Source: JAXMAF01 sp046350555 (GTDB lineage: Bacteria > Planctomycetota > Phycisphaerae > Phycisphaerales > SM1A02). From it: DNA of 64,000 nt. Below are positions 17,681 through 26,641 of the stretch, piece after piece. The DNA lies in assembly GCA_046350555.1 (NCBI GenBank), contig JAXMAF010000017.1:1-64000 (forward strand). Direction: 5' to 3'. Positions within the stretch are counted from its first letter, which is position 1. Every line of letters begins with the position of its first letter. Both the position numbers and the translations under genes were made by a program. The notes under the pieces were generated by a model. That model was not told where the DNA came from. It searched no databases and saw nothing but the letters and a program-made list of their open reading frames with translations.

Positions 17681-18289
17681 TCAGACCCGGCGCAGCACAA
17701 CATACGTGAAGTGCTGGGTCCTGCCCCACGGCGTGCGGTGGGTCTCGGCGGCTGACTCGACGCCGACGAACGACCCGTCGAACTCGCGCGCCAGCAGGGC
17801 CGCGTCGTAGCGGCATGCGGGCAGGCCGCTGCACTTCTCCGGCCCGGTGAGCGCGAAGGTGGCCACGATCGCGTGTCCGCCGGCGGGAATCGCCCGCGCC
17901 GCGGCGGCGACGTATCGCCGTCGATCCTCGGGATCCGTCAGGAAGTGGAAGACGGCGCGGTCGTGCCAGAGGTCGAACCGGCCCAGGTCCCGGAGCTCCA
18001 GCACGTCGCCGACGATCCAGCGGATGGCCTCGGCCGTTGCGCCCGGACGCGCGCGGCCCCGTTCGATGGCGGCGCTGGCGATGTCGACGACCGAGACGTG
18101 CTCGACGCCGCGAGCCACCAGCTCGCTGGCCAACGCCGACTGTCCGCCACCGACGTCGATCACGCGCCCCGGCCGCGGCCGCAGCGCGTCGATCAACGAG
18201 AGGGAGCGCGTCGGCGTCGACTGGAACCAGCTCAGCTCCGCGTCGCCCTTGCTCTCGTAGACGTGCTCCCAATGCGCGCGACGGTTCAT
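17681..18289 (-). CDS. SAM-dependent class I methyltransferase
   Basis: 202 residues from ATG at 18289. The N-terminal MNRRAHWEHVYESKG...LSWFQ is typical of a family of small methyltransferases (Methyltransf_25-like, thiopurine/tellurite-type). Motif I is VIDVGGGQSALASEL (~residues 43-57), the acidic strand end is VSVVDIASAAI, and motif IV is FDLWHDRAVFHFL. A Cys-containing region ECSGLPACRY-like (KCSGLPACRYD) and a FVGV...HRTPWGRTQHFTY finish the fold. The substrate is unknown. It lies 108 bp upstream of the persulfide dioxygenase on the same strand, so an oxidative or sulfur-stress link is possible. Confidence 0.88.
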   Translation of the reverse strand: MNRRAHWEHVYESKGDAELSWFQSTPTRSLSLIDALRPRPGRVIDVGGGQSALASELVARGVEHVSVVDIASAAIERGRARPGATAEAIRWIVGDVLELRDLGRFDLWHDRAVFHFLTDPEDRRRYVAAAARAIPAGGHAIVATFALTGPEKCSGLPACRYDAALLAREFDGSFVGVESAAETHRTPWGRTQHFTYVVLRRV

Positions 18290-18437
18290 CGGAGCGGGCG
18301 ACTCGCCGTTCGTGTTCACGCCGCCTCCGTCGTCCGGTGTGCGACGCTCGCGCCCAGACGAAGCGCGCGGAGATCGCAATCGTGGACGCGCGCGCCGACG
18401 GCGACGAGCGCCTTCCGTCCGCCGGGATCGCCACGAG

Positions 18438-18617
18438 TCACGGCGATGGCGGCCGCTTGCCGGTCACCAGGCCGTAGACCAAACTGATCAGGAAGACCAC
18501 GATGAAGATGAAGAAGAGGATGCGGGCGATCGCGGTCGCCTCTCCCGCGATCCCTCCGAATCCCAGCACACCGGCGATGATTGCGACGATCAGGAAGATG
18601 AGTGCCCAGCGGAGCAT
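18438..18617 (-). CDS. DUF1328 (YtjA family) small membrane protein
   Basis: 59 residues read directly from the reverse strand, starting ATG at 18617 with an AAAGG ribosome-binding site 9 bases before it. The protein begins MLRWALIFLIVAIIAGVLGF and continues GGIAGEATAIARILFFIFI, followed by a second hydrophobic helix and a short basic end (TGKRPPSP). The MLxWAxxFLVxAIIAxxLGFGGIAGxA pattern identifies DUF1328, a family of ~55-residue inner-membrane proteins often induced by stress. Function unknown. Its neighbours are a methyltransferase and a glutathione peroxidase. Confidence 0.93.
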   Translation of the reverse strand: MLRWALIFLIVAIIAGVLGFGGIAGEATAIARILFFIFIVVFLISLVYGLVTGKRPPSP

Positions 18618-18749
18618 GTTCAGGCCTTTCGAGAATGCGTCACGTCGACGCGGTCGCCGAACAGGACAGGTCCAGTCGAGAGTCCCAGTGTCGCGGGTCG
18701 GGAATCCGCGTCCTCCCGCGACGGGTCGCGATCGAGGCTCGGTCGCGCG

Positions 18750-19463
18750 TCACTTTCCCGCGGCCGGGGGCGCGGCGGCGAGCGCCCGCTCGATCGCCTC
18801 GCGCAGTTCCTTGTCGTCGGGCGTGACCTTCGAGTCGAAGTAGGTCGCGGCGACCCCATCCCGCCCGACGAGGTACTTCCCGAAGTTCCACTTCGGCACC
18901 TGACCCGTCTTGGCGTGGAGCGCCCGGTAGACGATGCTCTGCTGGTCGCCGGGCTTCACGACGATCTTCTCGAAGAGCGGGAAGGTGACCTTGTACTTGC
19001 TCGAGCAGAACTCGCGGATCTCCTTCGAGGTGCCTGGCTCCTGGCCGCCGAAGTCATTCGAAGGGAAGCCGAGCACGACCAGCCCTCTGTCCTTGTACTG
19101 CTCGTAGAGCTTCTCGAGACCTTCGTACTGGGGCGTGTAGCCGCAGCGGCTTGCGACGTTGACGATCAGGACCACCTTGCCCCGGTACTGCTCGAGCTTC
19201 GCGGGTTCGCCTTCGAGTGTCCTGCTGTCGATCGAGAAGATGCTGCGGGTCTTCCACGACTCCTCGGGCTTGGCCACCGGCGCCGCTGGCTTTCCCGCCG
19301 CAGGCGCGGCGGGCGCCGACGGAACGGATGGCGGCGCGGACGCGGGCGGCGGCGTGGCGGGCGGCCGTGCCGCCGGCGACGAGGGCGTCGCGGGGCTCGA
19401 CTGAAGCGCCAGGAGCGCGGAGAGCGTGAGGGCCAGTGCGGTCGTGCTGAAGGTGGTGTTCAT
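18750..19463 (-). CDS. Glutathione peroxidase, exported form
   Basis: 237 residues from ATG at 19463. Residues 1-~22 are a signal peptide, followed by a Pro/Ala-rich spacer to ~residue 66. The catalytic domain (residues 70-235) shows the GPx motifs: NVASRCGYTPQY with catalytic Cys107, FPSNDFGGQEPG with Gln141, and WNFGKYLV with Trp192. A further Cys in the CSSK segment (residue ~153) may act as resolving Cys, as in thioredoxin-dependent GPx enzymes. It reduces hydroperoxides, here probably in the periplasm. The long Pro/Ala linker is unusual and suggests tethering. Confidence 0.92.
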   Translation of the reverse strand: MNTTFSTTALALTLSALLALQSSPATPSSPAARPPATPPPASAPPSVPSAPAAPAAGKPAAPVAKPEESWKTRSIFSIDSRTLEGEPAKLEQYRGKVVLIVNVASRCGYTPQYEGLEKLYEQYKDRGLVVLGFPSNDFGGQEPGTSKEIREFCSSKYKVTFPLFEKIVVKPGDQQSIVYRALHAKTGQVPKWNFGKYLVGRDGVAATYFDSKVTPDDKELREAIERALAAAPPAAGK

Positions 19464-19513
19464 GGGTCGGCTCTCGGAGGGAATCGGAGATCCAGGGACC
19501 GGCGATCCTGAAG

Positions 19514-19570
19514 ATCGGACATCGGAGGTCGGAAATCGGACATCGGAATCGGCGGAATCGGACGTCGGGC
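19514..19570. repeat. Short degenerate tandem repeat of TCGGA units
   Basis: Upstream of the glutathione peroxidase, about 55 bp consist of repeated (A)ATCGGACATCGGA-like units (ATCGGACATCGGAGG, AAATCGGACATCGGAATCGG). It is a simple sequence expansion in the promoter region; no regulatory meaning can be assigned. Confidence 0.6.
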
Positions 19571-19624
19571 ACGGGCTCCTCGACTGACGACGACTGGCTG
19601 AGTGGGGAGCGATCCGACGTCGAA

Positions 19625-19697
19625 AGCCGCCAGCGGGATTCGAACCCGCGACCTCAAGATTACAAATCATGTGCTCTGCCAACTGAGCTACGGCGGC
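19625..19697 (-). tRNA. tRNA-Thr (anticodon TGT)
   Basis: 73 nt on the reverse strand. Acceptor GCCGCCG pairs with TGGCGGC (one G-U), discriminator T. The D-arm contains AGCTCAGTTGGCAGAGC, the anticodon arm is ATGAT-tTGTaa-style with TGT in the loop, and the T-arm is GCGGG-TTCGAAT-CCCGC. CCA is not encoded. Confidence 0.96.
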
Positions 19698-19865
19698 GAG
19701 GCGATCACGTTATGCGCGTCCCGGTGGATCCCCACGCTCCGTCAACCCGATCCCGGCCTGGCCTCCCATTGCGGTCGAGGCGCCCCGCACATGCAAGGCC
19801 CGCCGGGACCCGCACCACGCGGCTGCCGCGGCATCGTCAAGCGAGGAAGGCGGACCGGCTCCGCA

Positions 19866-21434
19866 TCACTCCTCGCTTCCCGCCGGTGTGATCGGATCCT
19901 CCTCGCGGGCGATGCGGCGCCGCAGCCGCGACGGCAGCGCGTTGAGGAAACGCACGCGGTCGCCGTCGTCGAGACCGAAGAACCAGATCGCGACGGCCCC
20001 GACCGCGATGAAGACGGCGAGCACCAATCCGGCCCGCAGCAGCGACTCGTTCATGAGCAGGCGGATCGGCAGCGTCGCGGCCAGCTCGATCGCGACAACC
20101 CAGACATACGGCGGAACGACCTCCCGCATGAAGCGCCGCGGCGAGACGCCCGCCCTTGGACCAAGCAGGAGGACGATCACCGGCAGCGAGCACGTGGTCG
20201 CCACGAGCATCAGCGCCGCCAGCACCCACGGCGGCGCGCCCGGCTGCGTGGCGAAGATGATCGCGGCGAGCGTCAGCGGCACGATCGACGTGACGAGCGA
20301 GATGACGGCGACCGGTCGACCTCGATCCGCGGCGTACATCGCCATCCCGATTCCGCTCGCCAGCGGCGGAAGGATCATGCTCGAGGCGACGAGCACGGCG
20401 AACGTCGGCGCCTCCGCCGGCGGCGACCGGAGCCAGGCGCGAAGGAGCGTCGGCATCTCGAGCACGATCGGCACGAAGAACCACTGCGCGAGGAGCCCGT
20501 TCATCTTGCTGATCTTGACCGCGAGATCGGCCATGCGATCGACGCGCCCCGCGCCGTGCATCGCCGCCAGGGCCGGCATCGACGCGGCCCAGAGGATGCT
20601 CGCCCACTGGACCTGGTACGCCGCGACGTTCACGGCCACGCCATAGCCGGCGACGATGGCCGGCGCGAAGAAGACGCCGAGCAGGAACGAGGACGTCTGG
20701 AGGCGCAGCGCCCAGCTCATGCTGTCGACGAGGATCCATCCGGCGAACCCGCCGAGCGCCCGGATCTGCGCCCAGCTCACGCCGCGCCGGGAGAAGCGAA
20801 CGTGCGGAAACGACCGCAGCGCATAGCTCATCACCGCCAGCATGTAGCCGACGTTCACGAGCGTGACCATGCCCCCGTACAGCATCAGGCGATCGCCGGC
20901 GGAATTGATGATGATGATCGCCGCGACCAGGTTGCCCACCGACGTGGCGATCTGGAAGAGGGTGATCCGCGCGAGGCGCTGGTGGGCCGCCGCCAGTGCC
21001 CCGAATGGCGCACCCAGCGCCGTCAGCGTGAGCGTCGACGTCATGCACAGGTAGACGACCGTCGCCGCCTGGTGCCGCTCCGGCGGGATCTTCTGGATCG
21101 CGAGGATCGCCGGAAGCAGCGCGAGCGAAACGATGCACAGCAGCGCCGCGACGCCCGCGAAGGCGATCACGCACGCGCTGAAGACGACGCGCAGCGCCTC
21201 CTGGTCGCCGCGGCCGATCTCGTGGGCCATGTGCCGCTGGGCGCTGTTGATGAAGGCCGGCTGGAGGAGCGCGATGAAGCCGATGCCGCCCGCGAGCACC
21301 GTGTAGATGCCGAAGTCGGTCGCCCCCAGCGCCGCCAGGATGAGCCTGGTCGTCGCCAGTCCCAGCCAGAACGTGAGCCCCATGCGCAGGAGGGTGGCCA
21401 GCGTGTTGTTGATGAGCAGGCGTGACTGGCTCAC
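19866..21434 (-). CDS. Oligosaccharide/polysaccharide flippase (MOP superfamily, Wzx-like)
   Basis: 522 residues if started at GTG 21434 (VSQSRLLINN). The ribosome-binding site is weak and the start uncertain. The protein has 12-14 hydrophobic helices and the Wzx/PST opening LLINNTLATLLRMGLTFWLGLATTRLILAALGATDFGIYTVL. It ends in a charged cytoplasmic tail (LRRRIAREEDPITPAGSEE). Family members flip lipid-linked glycans across the inner membrane during capsule or O-antigen assembly. No glycosyltransferase gene is adjacent, so it stands outside a visible polysaccharide cluster. Confidence 0.85.
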   Translation of the reverse strand: MSQSRLLINNTLATLLRMGLTFWLGLATTRLILAALGATDFGIYTVLAGGIGFIALLQPAFINSAQRHMAHEIGRGDQEALRVVFSACVIAFAGVAALLCIVSLALLPAILAIQKIPPERHQAATVVYLCMTSTLTLTALGAPFGALAAAHQRLARITLFQIATSVGNLVAAIIIINSAGDRLMLYGGMVTLVNVGYMLAVMSYALRSFPHVRFSRRGVSWAQIRALGGFAGWILVDSMSWALRLQTSSFLLGVFFAPAIVAGYGVAVNVAAYQVQWASILWAASMPALAAMHGAGRVDRMADLAVKISKMNGLLAQWFFVPIVLEMPTLLRAWLRSPPAEAPTFAVLVASSMILPPLASGIGMAMYAADRGRPVAVISLVTSIVPLTLAAIIFATQPGAPPWVLAALMLVATTCSLPVIVLLLGPRAGVSPRRFMREVVPPYVWVVAIELAATLPIRLLMNESLLRAGLVLAVFIAVGAVAIWFFGLDDGDRVRFLNALPSRLRRRIAREEDPITPAGSEE

Positions 21435-21535
21435 TGGGGGCTCGGGAGCATGTGTCTGCGGGAGGTGGACGGATCGATCGGCGCCGTCGCGTCGAATCCA
21501 TCGATCGGCGCGCTCGACCGATCGACGGGAGCTCT

Positions 21536-22255
21536 TCAGTCCGATTCCGCGCGAAGTTCGCGCAGATAGGGATTGGTGCGGCGTTCGCGACCGATCGTGG
21601 TCGAAGGGCCGTGACCGGGATGGATCCGCGTCTCGTCGGGAAGCGATCGCAGCAGTTCGGCGAGCGTTCGTTCCATCCTCGCCGGATCTGAGGTGGGAAA
21701 GTCGATGCGACCAATGCTCCCCGCGAAGAGCGTGTCGCCGACGATGGCCTGCTTCGATTCGTCGTGGACCAGCGTGATGCCGCCGGGGCTGTGTCCGGGC
21801 GTGTGCATGACGCGCCAGGTCGATCCCGCGAGGTCGAGCGTCTCGCCACCGTGCAGCCAACGCGTCGGCTCCGCCGCCGTCACCGGCGCGCCGACGAACG
21901 CGGAGAGGTTCAACTGCGGTTCGCCGCAGAAACCCCGCTCGGCCTCGTGCGCCATGACCTCGATGGAGCCCAGGCGGCCGCGCGCAAGGTCGAGCCCGGC
22001 GATGTGGTCGCAGTGGCAATGCGTCAGCACGATCGCGACGGGCCTGAGGCCCGCCCGCTCGACGTGCTCGAGCATCCGCTGGGGGCGTTCGCCGACATCG
22101 ACGATCCAGCATTCGTCGCGCCCCGGCACGCTCACCACGTAGCAGTTGGTCTGGAATTCGCCGAGAACGAAGGGCGCGATGGAGGGCACTGCGGACACAG
22201 GGCCGATGGTACGGGAGGAACGGTCCGCGCCGCGGCCGTTCCCGTCCACCGACAT
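21536..22255 (-). CDS. MBL-fold metallo-hydrolase (glyoxalase II-like)
   Basis: 239 residues from ATG at 22255; GTG at 22198 (VSAVPSIAPF) would remove the disordered first 19 residues. It carries the H79-C-H81-C-D83-H84 metal motif, the downstream HTPGHSPGG and GDTLFAGSIGR motifs, and a final IHPGHGPSTTI, all as in YcbL/GloB-type hydrolases that bind two metal ions and cleave thioesters such as hydroxyacylglutathione. Size is right for the short YcbL type. It is divergent from the cupin gene with 66 bp between the starts. Confidence 0.9.
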   Translation of the reverse strand: MSVDGNGRGADRSSRTIGPVSAVPSIAPFVLGEFQTNCYVVSVPGRDECWIVDVGERPQRMLEHVERAGLRPVAIVLTHCHCDHIAGLDLARGRLGSIEVMAHEAERGFCGEPQLNLSAFVGAPVTAAEPTRWLHGGETLDLAGSTWRVMHTPGHSPGGITLVHDESKQAIVGDTLFAGSIGRIDFPTSDPARMERTLAELLRSLPDETRIHPGHGPSTTIGRERRTNPYLRELRAESD

Positions 22256-22321
22256 GCCCGCGCCCCGCCTTTCCGGGGGACGCCCGACCTTCTATCGTTC
22301 GCCGGCTCGCCCCGAGGCACC

Positions 22322-22690
22322 ATGCTTGTCCGCACCGTCAACCCCGCCACCACCCAACCACTCGACCTGGATGGCACGCGCGGCGTGCGCATGCAGGTCA
22401 TGGTCGGGCGCGCCGACGGCGCACCCAGCTTCGCGATGCGCCACTTCGCCGTCGAGCCGGGAGGGTTCACCCCCCGCCACCGGCACGACTACGAGCACGA
22501 GGTCGTCATCCTCGAGGGTGCCGCCCGCGTGGAGCACGACGGCGCCTTCCACGACGTCAAGGCGGGCGATGTGCTCCTCATCGAGCCCAACCGCCTGCAT
22601 CAGTTCGTGAACTCCGGCGACGGAACGCTGCGCTTCCTGTGCATGGTTCCGACGACGTTCGACTGCGGAAAGCCCACACCGGGATCGTGA
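22322..22690 (+). CDS. Single-domain cupin protein
   Basis: 122 residues from ATG at 22322. Cupin motif 1 (PGGFTPRHRHDYEHEVVILEG) carries H53, H55, E58/E60 and H59 for metal binding. Motif 2 (VKAGDVLLIEPNRLHQFVNSGD) carries H93. Small RmlC-like cupins of this kind bind a divalent metal and act as dioxygenases, isomerases or ligand sensors. No substrate can be assigned. Length and motif spacing are normal. Confidence 0.9.
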   Translation: MLVRTVNPATTQPLDLDGTRGVRMQVMVGRADGAPSFAMRHFAVEPGGFTPRHRHDYEHEVVILEGAARVEHDGAFHDVKAGDVLLIEPNRLHQFVNSGDGTLRFLCMVPTTFDCGKPTPGS

Positions 22691-22773
22691 GGAGCGCGGA
22701 CGCGGCGCACCCGCCACGGGTCCGCCGGCGCCGGAGCCTCCGTCCGATCCATGCCACCAGCGAAGGAAGCGGA

Positions 22774-23805
22774 ATGCAGATCACGAACCGCCGTTCGATC
22801 CAGGGCGTGGTTTGGACCTACATCGCATTGGGCCTCGCGATGATGGCCGGCGCGGCGTGGGGGGCGACGCAGTCGGCCGGCTCGACCCGTGCGGCCGACG
22901 CGACGACCGCGGCGCCGGCGCTCGCCGCAGCGGTCTCGATCGCGTGCTCGGTCGGGTTCGGCGTCCTGCTGGCCAGCGTGCCGCTGGCGGTCGTGCTGCT
23001 CCGGCGGCCCACGACGGCCGCCGAGGAGGGCGCTCGGCGCACGCCACATCTGCTCGAGGATCAGAACCGCCTGCTGGCGCAGATCCACGAGCACACGATG
23101 CTCTCCGATGGCAGCAAGCGCCTCATCTACCGATCGAAGGAGATCCAGCTCCTGCGCTCGGCGATCGAGGACGACATGGCCCGGGGCGACTACGACGCGG
23201 CGCTCACGCTGTGCACGACGATGGCCGAGGAATTCGGCTATCGCGAGGAGGCGGAGCGCTTCCGCGGGACGATCGAGGCGGCCCGCCGCGAGCGCTACGA
23301 GGCCCACGTCCGCGACTGCGTGCAGATGCTCGACGAGGCGCTCGTCCGCCGCGACTGGGCGGCCGCGCACCAGGAGGCCGCCCGGATCCGCCGGCTCTTT
23401 CCCGACGCCGCGATCGTCGTGGAGCTCGACCAGCGCATCGCCGCGGCGCGGGACGAGCACAAGCGGCAGCTCGTCGAGCGCTTCCTCCACGCCGCGAACC
23501 ACGGCGAGGTTGAGACCGCGATGGACCTGCTGCGGCAGCTCGATCGATACCTCACGAAGCAGGAGGCGGAGCAGCTCCAGGAGACCGCCCACGGCGTCGT
23601 CGCGCGCCATCGCGAGAACCTCTCCGTCCAGTTCAACCTCGCGGCGCGCGAGCGGAACTGGGCCGAGGCGGTGCGCATCGGAACCGAGATCATGCGCGAG
23701 TTCCCCAACTCCAAGATGGCCGAGGAAGTGAAGTCCATGCTCGACGTCCTGCGGACGCGGGCCACGCAGGCGGCCGTCCACGCCGCGGCCGGCGCCGGCG
23801 TGTGA
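22774..23805 (+). CDS. Hypothetical membrane protein with TPR/coiled-coil-like cytoplasmic region
   Basis: 343 residues from ATG at 22774, with GAAGGAAG upstream as ribosome-binding site. Two membrane helices (residues ~10-30 and ~48-74) are followed by a helical region rich in Arg/Glu/Ala, with recurring ~34-residue units (DYDAALTLCTTMAEEFGYREEAERF, DWAAAHQEAARIRRLFPDAAIV, NWAEAVRIGTEIMREFPNSKMAEEV) that look like TPR repeats. This architecture recurs in planctomycete genomes as an uncharacterised protein. A scaffold role at the membrane is inferred. It overlaps, by 4 bp, a possible GTG start of the next gene. Confidence 0.78.
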   Translation: MQITNRRSIQGVVWTYIALGLAMMAGAAWGATQSAGSTRAADATTAAPALAAAVSIACSVGFGVLLASVPLAVVLLRRPTTAAEEGARRTPHLLEDQNRLLAQIHEHTMLSDGSKRLIYRSKEIQLLRSAIEDDMARGDYDAALTLCTTMAEEFGYREEAERFRGTIEAARRERYEAHVRDCVQMLDEALVRRDWAAAHQEAARIRRLFPDAAIVVELDQRIAAARDEHKRQLVERFLHAANHGEVETAMDLLRQLDRYLTKQEAEQLQETAHGVVARHRENLSVQFNLAARERNWAEAVRIGTEIMREFPNSKMAEEVKSMLDVLRTRATQAAVHAAAGAGV

Positions 23806-23860
23806 CAGGCGCGCCGGGCGGCGCACCGCCCGCGCCGAGATGGACAACGTTGGCATTCCT

Positions 23861-23866
23861 TATACT
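23861..23866 (+). promoter_or_regulatory. Candidate -10 box (TATACT) before the HEAT-repeat lipoprotein
   Basis: TATACT at 23861-23866 is an unusually AT-rich hexamer in this GC-rich DNA, 44 bp before the favoured start. No good -35 box sits at standard spacing (TGGACA is only 14 bp away), so the call is weak. Confidence 0.3.
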
Positions 23867-23909
23867 GCCGCCCGTGTCGTCGCGACCCGGATCCTCGCTG
23901 GCGCTGCGC

Positions 23910-24908
23910 ATGGCGCACCGCGGACCATGCGCCCGCGGCGCGCCGCGCGCGTGGCTCGCCCTCCTCTTCGCGTCGCTCGCCGCGCTCTGCTCGTGCGACA
24001 CGATCTCCTCGGACTTCAACGACTTCACGCAGTCGATCACGCCCCCCACTCCGGCGCAGGCCGCCGAATGGGCGCTCGATCCGTACGACGCCGAGAACCG
24101 CCGCCGAGGAACGACACTCCTCTCCAACGCACCGTGGGGCGGCAGCGAGATCTACCTCAAGATGTATCGCGACCGCGTCGCGAACGAGACCGACCCTCAG
24201 GTGCTGGCGGCATCGATCCGGGCGCTGGGCCGCCATGGCGATCCGAACGACGCCATCGCCATCGCCGCGCATCTCGACGACAAGAGCAAGGAGGTGCGCC
24301 TCGAGGCCGCCAAGGCTCTTCAGCGACTGCACAATCCCGAGGTCGTCGAGGCGCTCGCCGGGCGGCTCTCCAACGACGAGGAGAACGACTACGTCCGCAC
24401 CGCGTGCGCGGTCGCGCTCGGCCAGTACCCCGAGGACCAGACATTCCAGGCGCTGGCCGCCGCGCTCGACGTGCGCGAGCTGAGCATCAACGAGGCCTCG
24501 GCGCACTCGCTGACCCTGCTCACCGGCGAGGATTTCGGGATCGACCGCGTCGCCTGGCTCACCTGGTACAACGCCCAGAAGAGTCCGTTCGCGGGCCAGA
24601 AGCCATACCTGTATCCGACCTTCTCGCGCAAGCTCACGTTCACGGACTACCTGACCTTCTGGGATATCCCGAAGTTCGAGCCGCCGGGGCCGCCCGCCGG
24701 CCTGCGCGACGACGGCGCGAAGAGCACGTACGGAACCGCCGACGCGGCGTCGAGCTCGACGGGTTCGACATCGACGCCCGAGGCGCCGGCCGCCCCGTCG
24801 TCGACTTCGCCGTCCAGTTCGACGTCCGGCCCGACTTCCAACTCGACTTCAAGCCCGACTCCCAATTCGACTTCCAGTTCGAGCGCTCCCGCGAAGAGCG
24901 CCAAGTAG
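23910..24908 (+). CDS. HEAT-repeat predicted lipoprotein with Ser/Thr/Pro-rich tail
   Basis: 332 residues from ATG at 23910. The N-terminus is basic then hydrophobic, ending LLFASLAALCSC, consistent with a lipoprotein signal. Residues ~60-190 contain HEAT/PBS-like repeats (DPQVLAASIRALGRHGDPNDAIAIAAHL, SKEVRLEAAKALQRLHNPEVVEAL, EENDYVRTACAVALGQY). A conserved block follows (DFGIDRVAWLTWYNAQKSPFAGQKPYLY...FWDIPKFEPP). The last ~65 residues are a low-complexity Ser/Thr/Pro tail. It resembles HEAT-repeat proteins widespread in planctomycetes; the partner is unknown. It follows the TPR-like membrane protein closely and may be co-expressed. Confidence 0.8.
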   Translation: MAHRGPCARGAPRAWLALLFASLAALCSCDTISSDFNDFTQSITPPTPAQAAEWALDPYDAENRRRGTTLLSNAPWGGSEIYLKMYRDRVANETDPQVLAASIRALGRHGDPNDAIAIAAHLDDKSKEVRLEAAKALQRLHNPEVVEALAGRLSNDEENDYVRTACAVALGQYPEDQTFQALAAALDVRELSINEASAHSLTLLTGEDFGIDRVAWLTWYNAQKSPFAGQKPYLYPTFSRKLTFTDYLTFWDIPKFEPPGPPAGLRDDGAKSTYGTADAASSSTGSTSTPEAPAAPSSTSPSSSTSGPTSNSTSSPTPNSTSSSSAPAKSAK

Positions 24909-25046
24909 CGATCGCGCGCCGCGCGGAGCGCGGGCCGGCGCCGCACGGTGCGTTCGCGGAGCGGCGCGCCGTACACTGCCCCCTTGCGCCGCGAGGACCC
25001 GTCCAATCCCGACGTCGTCGCCCCGCCGACGCATGATCCACGACCG

Positions 25047-26564
25047 ATGGAGGAGATGGCGCCGATCAGTGCGTCCGATCCACCGGACGCCCTGGTCATG
25101 GTCGAGGAGGCCAGCGCGGCGGAGGATGCGCAGGGGTCGATCCGATCCGGCAAGCTGGCCGGCAAGAGCATGTGGGCGGCGATCTGGATCCTGGCCCTTC
25201 CGGTGCTCTTCCAGCAGGCGATGGCCGCGATGGTCGGCATGAACGACAAGCTGCTCGCCGGCAACCTGCCCGAGCGGATCGTCGTTCCAGCGCTCGACGC
25301 CATCGGCATCGGCACGTACATCGCGTGGTTCATCGGCATCGCGATGGCCGGGCTCGGTGTCGGCGGGCAGGCCATCATCGCCCGCGCGATCGGCCGCGGC
25401 GACACCGACGAGGCCCAGCGAGCGCTCGGCCAGTCCATCGGAATCAGCGTCGCATGGGGCGCGCTCGTCGGCGCGGCGATGTTCGCCTTCGTCGGACCGC
25501 TCGCGAGCTACTGCCGGCTCACGCCGGAGGCGACGACCTACTGCCGCCAGTTCGTCGGCATCCTCTCCCTCTCGATGCCCATGTGCGGCGTGATGATGGT
25601 CGGCTCGATGTGCCTGCACGGCGCCGGCGAGACGACGCGCCCCTCGCTCATCTCCATCGCCGTCAACGTGGTCAACCTCGTCGCCACCTGGGCGCTCTCG
25701 GGCGTCGACCTGCATGTGCGCGGCGCCGTCCTGCACAATCCGTTTCCGCACGATCCCCTCGTCTGGGGGGTGCGCGGCATCGCGATGGGCACTGCGATCA
25801 GCTACGTCTTCGGCGCCGTGGCGACGCTCTGGGTCCTGGTGCGCGGCGTGAAGGATCTTCGCCTCGCGACGCCGGCGCTGCGCCCGGAATCGTCGATGGC
25901 CTGGCGCGTCACGCGGCTGGGGCTGCCGAACTTCCTCGAAGGGCTGGCGATGTGGGGCGTCAACCTCTTCGTGATGCACTTCATCGGCGTCGCCGGCGCA
26001 GCCCGCGCCGGCGACGGGAACGGACAAGGCCTCGTCGGTGCGCACGTGATCGCCGTGCAATGGGAGTCGTTCAGCTTCCTGCCTGGATTCGCGATGGGCA
26101 CCGCGGCCGGCGCGCTGGCCGGCCAGTACCTCGGCGCCCGGAATCCCGCGATGGCCCGGCGCACGATCACCACGTGCACGCTCATCGGCATGGCGATCAT
26201 GGGCACGATGGGCACGTGCTTCATCTTCGCGGGCCCGCTGCTGACGCGCATCATCTCGGACAACCCGATCTACCTCGAGACCGTCCCTCGGCTGCTCAAG
26301 CTCTGCGGTTCGGTGCAGATCTTCTTCGCGCTGAGCATGGTGACGCGTCAAGGCCTGCGCGGCGTCGGCGACGTCAACTGGACGCTGCTCATCACGTTCG
26401 CGAGCAGCTACTTCGTCCGCCTTCCGCTGGCGTGGTTCCTCGGCGTCCACCTGGCGCTGGGACTTCCGGGCATCTGGATGGGGCTGTGCGGAGAGATCGC
26501 GGTGCGAGGGCTCTTGTTCGGCGCACGCTTCCTGTCGAGCGCGTGGGAGCGGTTGCGGGTGTGA
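25047..26564 (+). CDS. MATE-family multidrug/toxin efflux transporter
   Basis: 505 residues from ATG at 25047. After a ~45-residue hydrophilic N-terminus come 12 hydrophobic helices in two homologous halves. The family patterns include WILALPVLFQQAMAAMVGMNDKLLAG at the first helix, GLGVGGQAIIARAIGRGD after helix 2, and FSFLPGFAMGTAAGALAGQYLGARNP in the second half. MATE proteins export cationic drugs or metabolites using H+ or Na+ gradients. The extended N-terminal tail is unusual. The gene ends 77 bp before the convergent TIR genes. Confidence 0.9.
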   Translation: MEEMAPISASDPPDALVMVEEASAAEDAQGSIRSGKLAGKSMWAAIWILALPVLFQQAMAAMVGMNDKLLAGNLPERIVVPALDAIGIGTYIAWFIGIAMAGLGVGGQAIIARAIGRGDTDEAQRALGQSIGISVAWGALVGAAMFAFVGPLASYCRLTPEATTYCRQFVGILSLSMPMCGVMMVGSMCLHGAGETTRPSLISIAVNVVNLVATWALSGVDLHVRGAVLHNPFPHDPLVWGVRGIAMGTAISYVFGAVATLWVLVRGVKDLRLATPALRPESSMAWRVTRLGLPNFLEGLAMWGVNLFVMHFIGVAGAARAGDGNGQGLVGAHVIAVQWESFSFLPGFAMGTAAGALAGQYLGARNPAMARRTITTCTLIGMAIMGTMGTCFIFAGPLLTRIISDNPIYLETVPRLLKLCGSVQIFFALSMVTRQGLRGVGDVNWTLLITFASSYFVRLPLAWFLGVHLALGLPGIWMGLCGEIAVRGLLFGARFLSSAWERLRV

Positions 26565-26641
26565 GCGATTGCTTCGCGCCGGGCGGCGCGCGGCGCACCT
26601 TGCAAGTCAGCCCGCCGCACGGGCGCGCGGGACCGCGAACG